The notes beneath the pieces were generated by a model. The model was not told the origin of the DNA and searched no databases. It saw only the letters and a program-made list of their open reading frames with translations. Shown piece after piece: positions 50,001 through 60,922 of a stretch of DNA of 64,000 nt. The stretch spans positions 946,189-1,010,188 of the forward strand of contig NW_019091357.1 of the NCBI RefSeq assembly GCF_001949145.1. Direction: 5' to 3'. A program made the translations under genes and the position numbers. The first letter of the stretch is position 1; each line of letters begins with the position of its first letter. This DNA is from Acanthaster planci. Lineage: Eukaryota; Echinodermata; Asteroidea; Valvatida; Acanthasteridae.

Positions 50001-52239
50001 GTTGGCATTAAATCGCACTTCATTTGTTAGTTGCTGCGTAGTCATGAATAAACAATCGCTTTTGATTAGTTCCTTATTAGAAATAGCTCCGGAATCATGC
50101 TGATACGGGAAGTGCAATATTTGGCAAGTGTCCAACATCGCTGCATTCGTTTTAAAGTGCACCTTCACCGCCGGCCAAACTTTCTCTCCGGCCGTAACCT
50201 AGCAACCACTATTGAATGTGTATCCATCAGTCGCGGCTTAACACCGATTGCATTCTAAATGTGCTCAAGTGAGATTTCCGTGAAGGTGTGACATATGTTC
50301 TATTTCTACCATAGGCGGACAGTTTGAAAACAAATTCAGGCCTACCTTAGACAAAATGGACAATGTATATGAGAAAATAAGACATTGTGACAGACAATGA
50401 GATCATAGCATAAATAACGATCCAGGTGTCCTTGTATATTGGACCCGAATAGTTCTTTCTTTACCAATGCGCACTGAGAGATGAAACTTCCCCAATCCCC
50501 TCACAATTTTTGCCATTAGGGCGACTCTTTATCAAATCTTGGTCCAGGGTTCCGTTCGGTCTATTGCAATATTTAATGGAATTATCGTTGTCCTCTGCGA
50601 ATCTATTGTCCCGAGCCTCGTGTGTTGCGCTGCCTACAGGCGTTAGATTAAAGGTCGATTTATCTCTCCCCTCGTCTCTTTATGTGAGGGATAGACTTCC
50701 CTTGAATTCCACGATTCCCTGAAAATGTCAAACGTGTTCTTTCGTCTTATTCGACGATTTTGAGTCGGGGAGATCATTTTTACATGGAGAGGGCCATTGA
50801 ATCGCTGATGGCCTTGATGCATCGTCGTTCCATCCACTTTTACATTGGCACAATCCTATAGCTTCTTTCCTGATTATGGCAAGATTAAAAAAAACACTTT
50901 GAGAACCGACATCAAAGGTCGCTCATGTGACAACAGTAAACTGCATTAATTTACCTCACCTTTGCTAATGGCGCAAGCTAGCTTTTCTTTTAAAGTCGAT
51001 CCCCTCCGACTGGGGCTTTGGTTCAGTCATAGGACCAGTGTAAATATGCATTTTACTAACTCAAATTCTGCTTGAAATATTTAAAGTAAGATCAAATCAT
51101 TGAATCATTCGTCGAATCGTAGCTTGTATTTTGCAGTTGGTTTTACGGTGAAAAAAGAGTAAATGTTTCTCGTAATGCAAATTCAAATTTCTCTGTATAC
51201 GAGGATCAAACGCTGAAATAGGTTGCATGGAAGCAGTTATATTCATTTCATTACTGGGTTCACAGCCGGTTATCGTGGCGCCACGCTCTCCGAAATGTGG
51301 TATCCTAGGGATTCAAAAGTGCCCCAGGTCCTGCTATCGATTGAATCTCGACAAAATAGCATTTGATCGGAATCATTGAGTCGTGCCCCTAGATCCATAA
51401 TTCGTGTGGCGAATTCTGGACGAGGTTGTCTTCTATCGGAAGAGGTCTTGGCGTATTTTTCCCTACTCTGTCTCTCTCCCTCTCTCTCTCTAGCCTTTAG
51501 GCAAAATTATGAAAAGGCACGGAGTTGAAATCATCCAATACCTGTCCAAAATGTGCCAGAGACAACGCGTTGGACAGAACAAGACGACACCGCACAAAGA
51601 AATTTTTAAGTGGAAAGCTGTTAAACACTTTTAAATATATCCCCCCGAAATCACATTACTCCTGACAGAGCATGATTATACCTTCTTCTTTTCAAGTGAT
51701 TACGTTTTCATTTTGATAATGCCGCTTTCTTGGTAAACCTACATTGTCTACATTCTATTCTTCTGTTAACATACTAACGTTATAATTCTACATCAAGTTA
51801 AAATTTGACATTGACTGGATATTGGCTGTGCAGTCTTTTGTCATTGTAACAGTTTTGGCATTTTACGAGATCTTAGGGTAGTTCCAATCTACAGCGACAT
51901 TTGGCAGAGATTATTAAATAGCTGAACTTATTTCAGTGAACTGTCAGAGTTTAATAACAAAACACCTTTATGGTCTTGAAACTTGAAACTAAATATAGAT
52001 TAGCAGGGATTCTAGTTACTCGACAATTTAAGTGTTTCAGTCTCATAAGAGAGAACCTGAAAGAGAGAGAGAGAATCACCCCAACCATAAAAACCACCGA
52101 CTCTCATAGCATCCCATATTGTTTTTCTTCTTTCGTTGTGATAGAATTCAGCAGCTCTTGAACATTGTGTTTTGCCGGACGTAAGCAGAGCTATATATAG
52201 AGATCTTAAAGTGATTCGGAGAAGTTTTAGAAGAGTGTC

Positions 52240-52866
52240 TTATGGACTATTTACAAAGATTGATAATTGTGTCTTCGCTCTACCAATTTCTGAGTAACGA
52301 CACGATAAGGTTAGCAAGGAAAACTCAACCTGAGTAACGCAACGATAAGGTAAGCATTGCAATCGTTTTTCTTTCTCAAAATCTTTTATGTAAAAAAAAA
52401 AGTATTGCCAATCTTTGATCACCGTAACAGCGTGACCCAAAGCCAATTCTTCGTTAGGTTTTCGTTGATATTCGTGACCGATGAACTGTTTTATTGCAGA
52501 GTTGTTACAGGAATTATGAATTTTCACTGTAGTAGGTACGACATTGTGACCATAAAACAATGCTGAAAGAAAATCTATTACAGAGTTTCTTTCACAAGTC
52601 TTGCACGACGGTGGAGGACACTTAAAATCATTGGAATATATTTTCATAGTCTCACATAATATTAAGAGTTCTGGCGTAATCATTTTCCATGGCAGCTTGG
52701 CCTGATTTAATAGCCGACAGTAATTATATTTACTACACTGTAAACAGTCTGTCATTTGTTTGTCGGAAAGTGAGAAATAATTCTTATTTACCAAGCATGG
52801 GGAAAGTCTACGAAGAACTGAATTCCTTAGACGACATGTGACAGTGTCACCTTCAATTCTGTTAGA
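52240..52866 (-). CDS. Unrecognised 209-codon open frame, possible exon or gene remnant
   Basis: The minus-strand frame is open from a TGA at 52869-52867 to TAA at 52242-52240. The first in-frame ATG is at 52755-52753; an acceptor-like CTAACAG just after the upstream stop (exon from 52858) suggests it could be a last exon instead. The product is cysteine-rich (CLQCSKYNYC near the middle, CPPPSCKTC further on, CLPYRC near the end) with many Asn and Lys and no obvious membrane helix. Assuming about 42% G+C, I estimate a run this long should turn up by chance about 0.02 times in a window this size, so real coding is plausible. No domain is recognised. Near the 3' end a 27-base sequence is duplicated in frame. 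Confidence 0.4.
   Translation of the reverse strand, partial: SNRIEGDTVTCRLRNSVLRRLSPCLVNKNYFSLSDKQMTDCLQCSKYNYCRLLNQAKLPWKMITPELLILCETMKIYSNDFKCPPPSCKTCERNSVIDFLSALFYGHNVVPTTVKIHNSCNNSAIKQFIGHEYQRKPNEELALGHAVTVIKDWQYFFFYIKDFEKEKRLQCLPYRCVTQVEFSLLTLSCRYSEIGRAKTQLSIFVNSP
52291..52357. repeat. Direct repeat, two 27-base copies 40 bases apart
   Basis: Two nearly identical plus-strand copies of a segment beginning CTGAGTAACG and reading on through ATAAGGT with three mismatches, separated by 13 bases. It lies inside the 209-codon frame and adds 40 bases per unit, which is not a multiple of three. A recent duplication here would shift the frame, so the last 30 or so residues may not be ancestral. 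Confidence 0.65.
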
Positions 52867-55800
52867 TCATTAGCAGTTATTCCATCTGAGAAAAATCGGT
52901 CAGCTTAAAGACTGTCAGGTTGTATCGTGCTCAACCAAAGTGTCTGGTGTAGCATACGATCTGGGTCAAAGTAAACATAAGTCGCACATGACACGACGAA
53001 CCTAAATATTAAAGCCATGCATCTTATTCGACTCTATCTTTTTCCCGCGAAAATGCATGCACTTTGTAGTCACTCCAGGATTCACAGTATTGATCTTGAA
53101 TTGGTAAAGAATGCCGGCTGTTAAGGAGAGTTGTTTTTTCGGAGGTTGACTACTCCATGCTTTGTGAATCCTTTCTTACACTGCTGTCTGAGTGAGGGAG
53201 CAAAGGACAGCCGTTTTCCGCAAAGCATGTCAAGCTCATCAACATGGAACGAATCGATTAATATCCTAAGCTATGGACTATTCGGGGTGCAGTATTATAT
53301 ACGAGTCGCGCAAACATGATAGGCTACGACAACAGGGGTGTTTATTTAGATTTGCCATCTGAAATATTGATTTTTCTGGATATTAAAAGATTATTTCATC
53401 TTGCTGACGTTTAGATTTTGTAACCATTTCGGTCTTTCGTTTATAAAGAAAAGCATGCGTTGCAACTGATTTTGCAGCATTGAAGTCTTTATCGTTTTTT
53501 TGCTTGATTTATTTGTCTGATGTTTTTGCAACATTTTATTTTGTTGTACAGGTCTATAATGAGAAGAGTTCTGAACCTGATATTTTATTTACGTAGTATT
53601 TACTGGTGTTTTGCACAAACTCTCTGTCAGCTGACATTTTTCTCTTTCGAGTTTCTCTTTAAAATCGAGTCGAAAGTCTACAGTATTTTTGTTTTTGATC
53701 GCAGCAGCTCACTCCTGTCTGTCTGTATTTCTCTAGTCCGCAAGCAGTTTACTTTGTTTCTCTGTATTATTAATCACAGCTCACCCGTCGGAGGAAAGTG
53801 AGATCTGTTTGGAATGATTTGTTTATTTGATGGTGCGGTGAGTGGCGCGTCTGATATCGTGTTGATAGGTGAATTAGTGGAACGTCTTTGACATGTCCGT
53901 CTCGTAATGAGATTCACTTTCATCTCGTGCACTTTTTCGGGGGATTGGCAGTAGCTGTGAGTTTTTCTGCTTTGGTATATTTCAGTATCTCCATAGTTTC
54001 AACTCAGTAATGCCTTCGTCCGTTTTGTGTCCGTCTTCTCTGTCACCGCATAACATCTTTGTTATGATGTTGTGGTTACCTTCGACTGCATCTCGTTCTG
54101 CCGTCATTTCCAAATGACCTGCTAGAAAAAATTCAATCACATCGACCTTAATTTGAAGCCAAAGAATTCGTACTCCGCCCTGCAGGCACGGAAGGTCAAA
54201 ATAATAACCCTGATTGGAAAATCAAATTCATGATTGATACAAGTCAAAACATTTCGTGTTCTTGCCAGGCCTGTTTACTGATGAGGGCAGGCCCATATTG
54301 ATCAGGCTGATGCGTGGGCCGGGCCTGGGGTTTGGTTCATAGAGATTGAAAGTACACTTTAATTGAGCCATATCAGATCATCGGTAACCAGTCCACAGGC
54401 TGTGTTTATTTTCACAACGTCTGCACGAGCCCATGAGGTTACCGTGAAATGTTTTCATAAAGTTTTCTCGAAAATAATTAGCATTGGGACGAATATAAAT
54501 ATCCAGGTAGGGTTTGAAGAAAGGAGAAGATGAAATCAATGCAATCACTTAGGTTTTGGGGACAGTTAAGGAGACATTGTATATCTAATCACGGGGATTG
54601 ATTTGAGATATCGCGATATCTGTGTGATTGCCAGGGGAAATTAACACAGCGGCGGTATTTTGCAAGGCTCATTGAATTGGACAGCTTCACGACTGGTACA
54701 AAAACTAAATCTTTAGGGGTATTTTTCTACGAATTAATGTTGTTTTGTAAACGCTAGATCTGCACTTTGTATTTCGGTCGAGAAACCTGGTCCGCCAAGC
54801 ATGAAAAATCAATAAGAGGGCGCTAAAGAATCGGTGGTCTTCCAGCGGCGGTGCGTTGCACAGCTGTACACTGTAGAGGGCGCTCGGAGTGAAGCTTTAA
54901 GCTCCAATACACTATAGGATGCACCGAACTAATTCAAGCCGCATTGAAAACTGTGTACAATCAAAGTATGGAGCCCCATTGCGGGAAACCGAAGTCCCTG
55001 AGGCCTCTCAACCAAAAAAACGTGTTTTTGGTTCTTCAGATGTCATTTGATTTTCAAATTTTATTTGGTTAACCAATAAATTTTTAATTTTCCACCAAAC
55101 ACAAACTCACCCCCAAAAAAGTGAATGTTCCCAAGTCAGTAGCCATTTGTAAAATGACATCCCTCACCATTCTCAGGCTCTTCTGACAAGTTTTCGATAA
55201 CATTTTTGTCTGCTTAGATGGGTGACCCTGAATCTACAGAGATGATCCTGGGCCATACTTACACAATCCCACAATTTACTGGCCCCCTCAGATTCCTCTT
55301 TTCGAAAGAATTTGTCGGGGTAACAAGCGCTTCGGCCTTGCGGAACACTTTCCTTTCCTTGTATTAGGACAGTGCATCTCCAAACCAGGCATACGTGGTC
55401 GGTGAGGGCGCAATCTCGAAAGGAACTCCCTAGAATTAAGCATAAGCGAAGGTTTCGAGCCCACACGCATCAGTTCAAGAAGGCTTGAATGGAGTGAGCA
55501 GGTACTGTTCGCATGGTCAAGAATGAAGAAGCTTGACGTTGTTTTGAACAAGTCGTTATTGTTTGGTTTACATAAGTAATTAGATGTTCCCATCTACTGC
55601 TACATAGAGCTTCTTAAAAACTGTAAACTTGAAAGGAGGATGGATTCATGAGGACGTCGTCTTCCTCTAGACAGAACACTGGATACATGCATTCCACTAC
55701 CGATATTGGACCCTGTGCGGGATGTATAAAAAGCAATCCAAATGAAACAGATTGGTATAGTGGGTGATACAGCCTATACAGAAGAGAAACAGAAGTTAAT

Positions 55801-56587
55801 TTAAGTTTGTGTGTGTCATCAGCAGATGTTTCTCGTGACACGCTATTGTTTCACATCAGTCTGGGGAACAGAAATCACGCCCTCTGTAGGTTGGGGCTTC
55901 TTCAATAGTGTTTACAACATTTGAACAACTGCAGATGTCGCAGAAGAAAGTTCTGCCATATGCTTTTGCACGCTGTTACATAACACTGCCTACGACTGAT
56001 ACAATGCAATGCTTGGATAGACAAAGATCTGCTCTACATACGCTTAGATCTTCCAGCAGTATCAAGCAAAATCTTATTTTTTTTTTATCTTCCTCTGTGT
56101 CGATCTTGTACGCGTGAATCGACGAGGCATACGGGTGAACAGAGGACGAAACATGCGGTCTCTTTTGCAACGTGCCCACCTCGCGTCATCTGGCCGTGTT
56201 TTTCCATTCCACCGAATCCAAACAATTTCATAATTAAGATGTAAATATGTTACCATAGAACAACAACCTGGCCAGCATTTCTGCCGGTACTGCATGCATT
56301 TGTGATGAGGCGGCTCGATTGGCCTAATAAACGCACGCACGTGAATTAGATTTACCGCATCAGACCGCCTGGCGGTAAGATGCGTTTGATGGCACTCATC
56401 GGGGATAGATTATTATGGCTGGTTCCCTCCAGGCCCAAGCCTTTAAGTCTGGCAAAGCCTGGAATTTTAATTGGGTGGATTGCCATCTTATTCTGTAAAA
56501 CGACAAGTCCAAACTCTGTCTCTCCTAGGATTCTTAACCTTCTTATAACACTCTTCAGGCGTACTTTGATTCATTGCACGAGCATTT
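52867..56587. other. Stretch without a recognisable gene
   Basis: Contains two AGAGGGCGCT motifs 60 bases apart (54815-54824 and 54875-54884). A minus-strand frame of 101 codons from an ATG (55593-55288) ends in a basic, cysteine-containing tail with several dibasic sites, but has no signal peptide and is within chance length. Nothing else identified. Confidence 0.4.
54814..54884 (+). promoter_or_regulatory. Pair of AGAGGGCGCT motifs, CTCF-core-like
   Basis: AAGAGGGCGCT at 54814-54824 and TAGAGGGCGCT at 54874-54884 share the same orientation, 60 bases apart. The second is preceded by CACTG, which fits the CTCF consensus somewhat better. The motif is also on the minus strand at 5445-5454, so the two groups face opposite directions across about 49 kb. 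Motif evidence only. Confidence 0.25.
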
Positions 56588-56930
56588 CATAATAATTTAT
56601 TCATTTATAAAGCGCCAATGTCATGCAGTATGTTAAAATGCGCCGCACAATCAAGACCTTTAAGGTGGTCGAGCCAACGACATACAAGGGCGCCTGACTC
56701 AGGCAGCCGCCAAACGACCCACATCCACCTACGTTCGTTTGGAGAGAGGAGACAATAAGAAGCAATTACAGTTGTGGAAGGAAAACTCCAGAGAAGTAAT
56801 TTCTGGGTAAAACCCACGGATTCTGGCTGAGACTGAAAACCCAATCCACATGTGGGCCGAGCCGGGAATCGAACCCAGGCTGAAGAGGTAGGCCTAAAAG
56901 GTGAGGAAAGAACTGAACCGACGGCCCCGA
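56588..56930 (-). mobile_element. tRNA-derived SINE
   Basis: Read on the minus strand, the 5' end (from 56930) is GGGGCCGTCGGTTCAG, close to a tRNA start and A box. A perfect B box GGTTCGATTCC follows at 56875-56865, at tRNA spacing. The tRNA-like head is about 75 bases, with partial acceptor pairing (GGCCG against CGGCC). A tRNA-unrelated body of about 240 bases follows, with conserved-looking GAGTTTTCCTTCC and GGTGGATGTGGG. The element ends in GGCGCTTTATAAATGAATAA, an AT-rich tail of the type that borrows a LINE reverse transcriptase. No convincing target-site duplication (only about 6 bases, TGCAAT, could match). It is non-autonomous. Confidence 0.78.
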
Positions 56931-56994
56931 GATTGCAATGTAACAGGTAATGTGTTAAAAGCCAATACTTGCTTCATTTCGTTTTAGATTTGAG

Positions 56995-57030
56995 GGTTAA
57001 TGACTTTAGAGTTAATGACTTTAGGGTTAA
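56995..57030. repeat. Two-copy 16-bp tandem repeat
   Basis: GGGTTAATGACTTTAG is followed by AGTTAATGACTTTAG and then GGGTTAAC. It lies about 65 bases right of the SINE 5' end. Low copy number; simple replication slippage is enough to explain it. Confidence 0.6.
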
Positions 57031-58133
57031 CATTAATCTAAACTTGAAAATTGCTGCATTTTGCTAATCGTTTTTCCAGTGTACACACTGTCAAAAGGGC
57101 CCCTTAAATGTTCTGTTTTATATGTATATTGAAGAGATTGACAACTGTCTGAAATTTCGGTTGGACCATAATATGAATGTGCATTTAGTTTTAAGGCCAA
57201 GGAGGTATGTTGCAGCGATCTGTTTAATTTTTCTCAATCTGTACACATGATGCAGGCGGCGTGTTCTCTCACATCAACTCAAACGTTGTTGAATACCCCA
57301 CAACAAAATGTAAATATAAACGAATTTGGGCACCGTCAGCAAAAACGGCCATTCGGTAAATGAGGTTGATCAAATCTAGTTTGGTTATTACGCCTTTCAA
57401 GAAAGCTGAATATCCACATGTCCTTCAAAGTACTAACATATTGTGTTCATTCCAATATTTGATAATGCAGTTTAGAAATAACGGCAGGCAGGCGGCTTGA
57501 GGTCGTTTTCCCTGACATGGGCTGACAAACATCTGTAAAAATTAGACTTAATGGAACACAACGTATTGTACTCAATGCGCGCGTTGGAAATGCCACTCCA
57601 GGTTTGCTTATGTTATTTGTCAAGTCAGACTCGCCGCTGTACGACGCTAATGGTGAAGGCGTGATTCCCTGTCACTCAAGCATGTCTTAAGCGCCGCATT
57701 TTGTATATTGTATAACATCATGCGTAATAATGATCTTATAACGTTGAACTGTGAGCACCGAGCGACTATGTACAACTTCCAAAAAAAATAAAAAAAAACT
57801 ACCCTGTTTGCTGCTGCTTCAAGCCTGGAACCTTCACGTGTTGATGCATCTATTTTTAAATCCACTAAACCCCACAGCTTGACAAGGCCTTATCCGGGCT
57901 TACTGTTCCTACATACAACTCAAGCTACTTGCTTTATTCCAACTCATCCAAAGTTCATCACGTGCTTTTCATAGGGTATACCTGTACTTGTTATTCAAGA
58001 GTTTTCTGGACCAGCTCTATTGTTGATCAGTGCCGATTTTAGTGCATGCTTGCAAACACCACCGTCCACCGTCTGACTTCGTGATACTTTTTGGAAGGCG
58101 AAACCCCTTCCATAAATGCCGATCATGAAACAT

Positions 58134-58586
58134 TCATTTCCCTTGTAGCTTGGTGACATTTAAACCCATCCCTGAGTCCCTTCCAAAGAATTGAGTCTTC
58201 AACAAACAAAACAGTGTGATGACAGTAACGTTGACAGTGTCGGATCGCGGACGAAATGCAGCGTTGCGGGACGGGAACGCTTTGAGGTAACAAACAATCT
58301 TGGACAGGTCGCGTTTTTTTAACATTGCCACTCCGTGTCGAAAACATTTCTTCTTTCTCAAGAATTGTGTAATCAATAAAAAGTACTCGCTGAGTCCAGA
58401 CTTAATGTCATATAAATGGCTGTCAAATCGGGTGTGGAAACTTGGGAAAACCACAACTAGCAGCTGACCATCACACTTAAGGCATCCATCGTCAGGGCGG
58501 ATGAAGTATATGCCAAATAACACCACTTGGAATGTGACATTAACTAGGTGTGATATACATGGCAAAACAGGACCATTCGTCATCAA
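58134..58586 (-). other. 150-codon open frame, significance uncertain
   Basis: Starts ATG ACG AAT GGT after an in-frame upstream extension of 14 codons, ends TGA. The product has two hydrophobic stretches and six cysteines but no recognised domain. Its length is about what one best chance frame in a 64-kb window would give. A plus-strand frame (58559-58777, MAKQDHSSS start, good ATG context) overlaps it head-to-head. Confidence 0.15.
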
Positions 58587-60206
58587 CGACTCGTACCATT
58601 CTACAGAAGAGTCCCGCTCTCATTGAAGGACTTCCATACAAATATGTCAATTATCAAACAGAAGGATTGAAAAAATACTTTATGAATGCCATGAGTCATA
58701 CGTTGTGTATGAAATGCAGTCTCGCTGAAGTGGTGTGTCAAAGAAAAAAATGTTGGTTCATATCGTGGCAAGGCTAACTTCAATTTGAAACCACTCAGCT
58801 TATTAAGACTCCCTTCCTACACGTCTTAATTGCCATTGATTTTTTTAAATATTCCTTTTGAGATGACTCCATATGCCAGTGTTCTTCTATCAAAACTGAA
58901 CTAACTTACATTCCCACTTTGTGCTTCCCTATTTCCACACTAAAAGGGTAACAAGGTGGTTTTATGTATGACCAAAGTAGAACAAGAGCGTTTACTTGAA
59001 ACATTAAAAACCAAAACCGGTTTTTTGTGATATTAACGACGTATGGCTGAACATCTCCTTGTATTTTGCTGCTCAGTACGCTCAAACTTAATCCAATTTA
59101 GTTGTACCCATCGGCGTCTCAACGTATCTGATGAAACCGAGCGTGACGAACTTTAATCTCACGGCATTAGTTTGTCCGACATTGTATCGGATAACCATCA
59201 GTCTAGGCATTAAAACCATTTCCCTCATAACAGCCAATGAACTACTATGAAGAGAGAGACATTTCCAGACAAATTATGAGTAATTTGTGGTACTTATCTG
59301 ACGGCAGCATGAGGCGAAAATAGAGACGCATCTCCCTGGCCCCGGAGGCAACCGTGCCGGGGACGCGGCGGGGTTATTGGAAAATATCAAAATTGCGGTA
59401 ATGTGTATTTGTGACCTTCCAGGCTAGAGCGGGGCGACGACGCATGCGATACGTGCAATCGATTCCTGTTCCCTAAAACCCGGCCGATGTCTTCTGTCAC
59501 CTGTTACGAAACTATGGAAAAAATAGTCTACAATCGGTGGCTGTTTCGTGGCAAGAAATCCCAGTACTCCATCAAAACGGATCATCACTAAACTTGTTTG
59601 TTTACACAAAAAATTAGGAATGGTATCCAAACTTCGTTAGATTCTACGTCACAGGCGGCAGGTCTTTCTTTTAAAGTTCCTATTGATCGACTTAACGAGG
59701 GCATTATAGAGAGTATCCACATCATATCTGACTAACAAGGTTAAGAAAATAATCTTTGGCATTTGTTGTGTTTAGCCTGCAAGAAACTAAACTCTCTGTG
59801 GATTATTTCTGAGCAGGTGTCATCGATCTTTGGTCTGGAGACGCCACACAGGGAACGTTGTGTGGTGTGTCTTTAAAAAGATAGAATAACAAGAGAAATC
59901 ATGGGATGATAAAGAATTAACGTTGCAGCTGTGTACACCTCTATGCAGAATAAGATTAGGCCGTCAACCAGTGACAAATAAATCCCTTGGGATTAGCCAG
60001 TAATCCCTTCTTGTGGGATAAAATTATCTCAAGAAAGAAAACAAAAGCGCCCAGAAACGGGGTGGTATAACCCACAGGCCAACGGAGGCAGCCAACTGCC
60101 GTTCGATACAACCCCAGCTGAACTTCAAATATCGACGTTCAACGTCAGTAACCCGGCTCAAATTACATGTAGACGCGATTCACTCTAGCCCAGGGCCGAG
60201 TCCACT

Positions 60207-60240
60207 CAAGGAGACACGACTGGAATCGCTTGTCTCCTTG
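60207..60240. repeat. Perfect 10-bp hairpin
   Basis: CAAGGAGACA (60207-60216), a 14-base loop, then TGTCTCCTTG (60231-60240). No transcription context is evident. Confidence 0.55.
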
Positions 60241-60875
60241 GGTTTTCATGTGGATGTGAATGAGAAAGATGAAGACACAATCGACGGGTTCGAAATGGAC
60301 CACACTGATGGTTATAATTATATTGATAGGACTAAAACCCTGTAAGCTATATATCACTTAGTGCGGGCGGCATCCTTCAATTCAATGAAGTCATCCCGTT
60401 TTATTCGGTATTCTGTTTTTGCTTCAAATTACATACAAACATCTTGACTGCCGCCGAATATCGAATATTACCTGAAATAATTACTTTTGGCTCATTTCAT
60501 AGTATAAAATCAAGCTTGAAGCACATTACATCGCACAGTAACTCCACACTAGAGAAACAGTGGAAATATTTAATGTCAGGTTTTACCAAGTTTTGTTCTG
60601 GCAAATTTTGGTTGATACGAATTCAAATTAGCGTTTCAGCCTTTAACACTGCTTTGCCGTGGGAATGAAAACGTCTACAATATTTAAATGGAATGAATTG
60701 CAGTTGTAAAAAACTGAATCGTTTAACTACTCATTTCTTTTTGAAATAACGTGAGCAGGAGGGAAATCAATCTCCCATTAAGCAGGCGCCTTTATTGTGT
60801 GTTATTTTGTCTTTTGATACTAACCCTCGACCAAAATTAAAAATAGTGTTTCTGAGAGCGAACACCTCTTGTTGG

Positions 60876-60922
60876 CCATAAAGACAGCTTCCTGTTGTGA
60901 ATCAGGAAGCTGTCTTCCATGG
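60876..60922. repeat. Perfect 14-bp hairpin with an extended base
   Basis: AAGACAGCTTCCTG (60881-60894), 8-base loop TTGTGAAT, CAGGAAGCTGTCTT (60903-60916). Beyond a small internal loop, four more pairs form (CCAT with ATGG), giving an 18-pair stem over 47 bases. That is short for a microRNA precursor, and no known microRNA seed was recognised. It could be a remnant of a foldback element. Confidence 0.6.

Larger units (their letters stand above)
31905..52239. other. About 20 kb without a recognisable gene
   Basis: I found no known coding motif. Marked contents: CpG-rich patches (about 32560-32760, 35890-36080, 36540-36680, 46900-47200), a palindrome cluster (34065-34119), four G or C runs of 9 to 10 (34730-34738, 35414-35422, 40494-40502, 41031-41040), a CT-repeat tract (about 51463-51492) and GA repeats near 52060. 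A plus-strand frame at 39808-40179 follows an acceptor-like TTTACAGTTTCAG and encodes one hydrophobic segment and a basic tail. Its length is within chance. Confidence 0.4.

Noticed and set aside
55288-55593. 101-codon minus-strand frame with dibasic sites and cysteines, considered as a neuropeptide precursor
   Set aside because: No signal peptide, weak start context, chance-range length, and no repeated peptide or amidation pattern.
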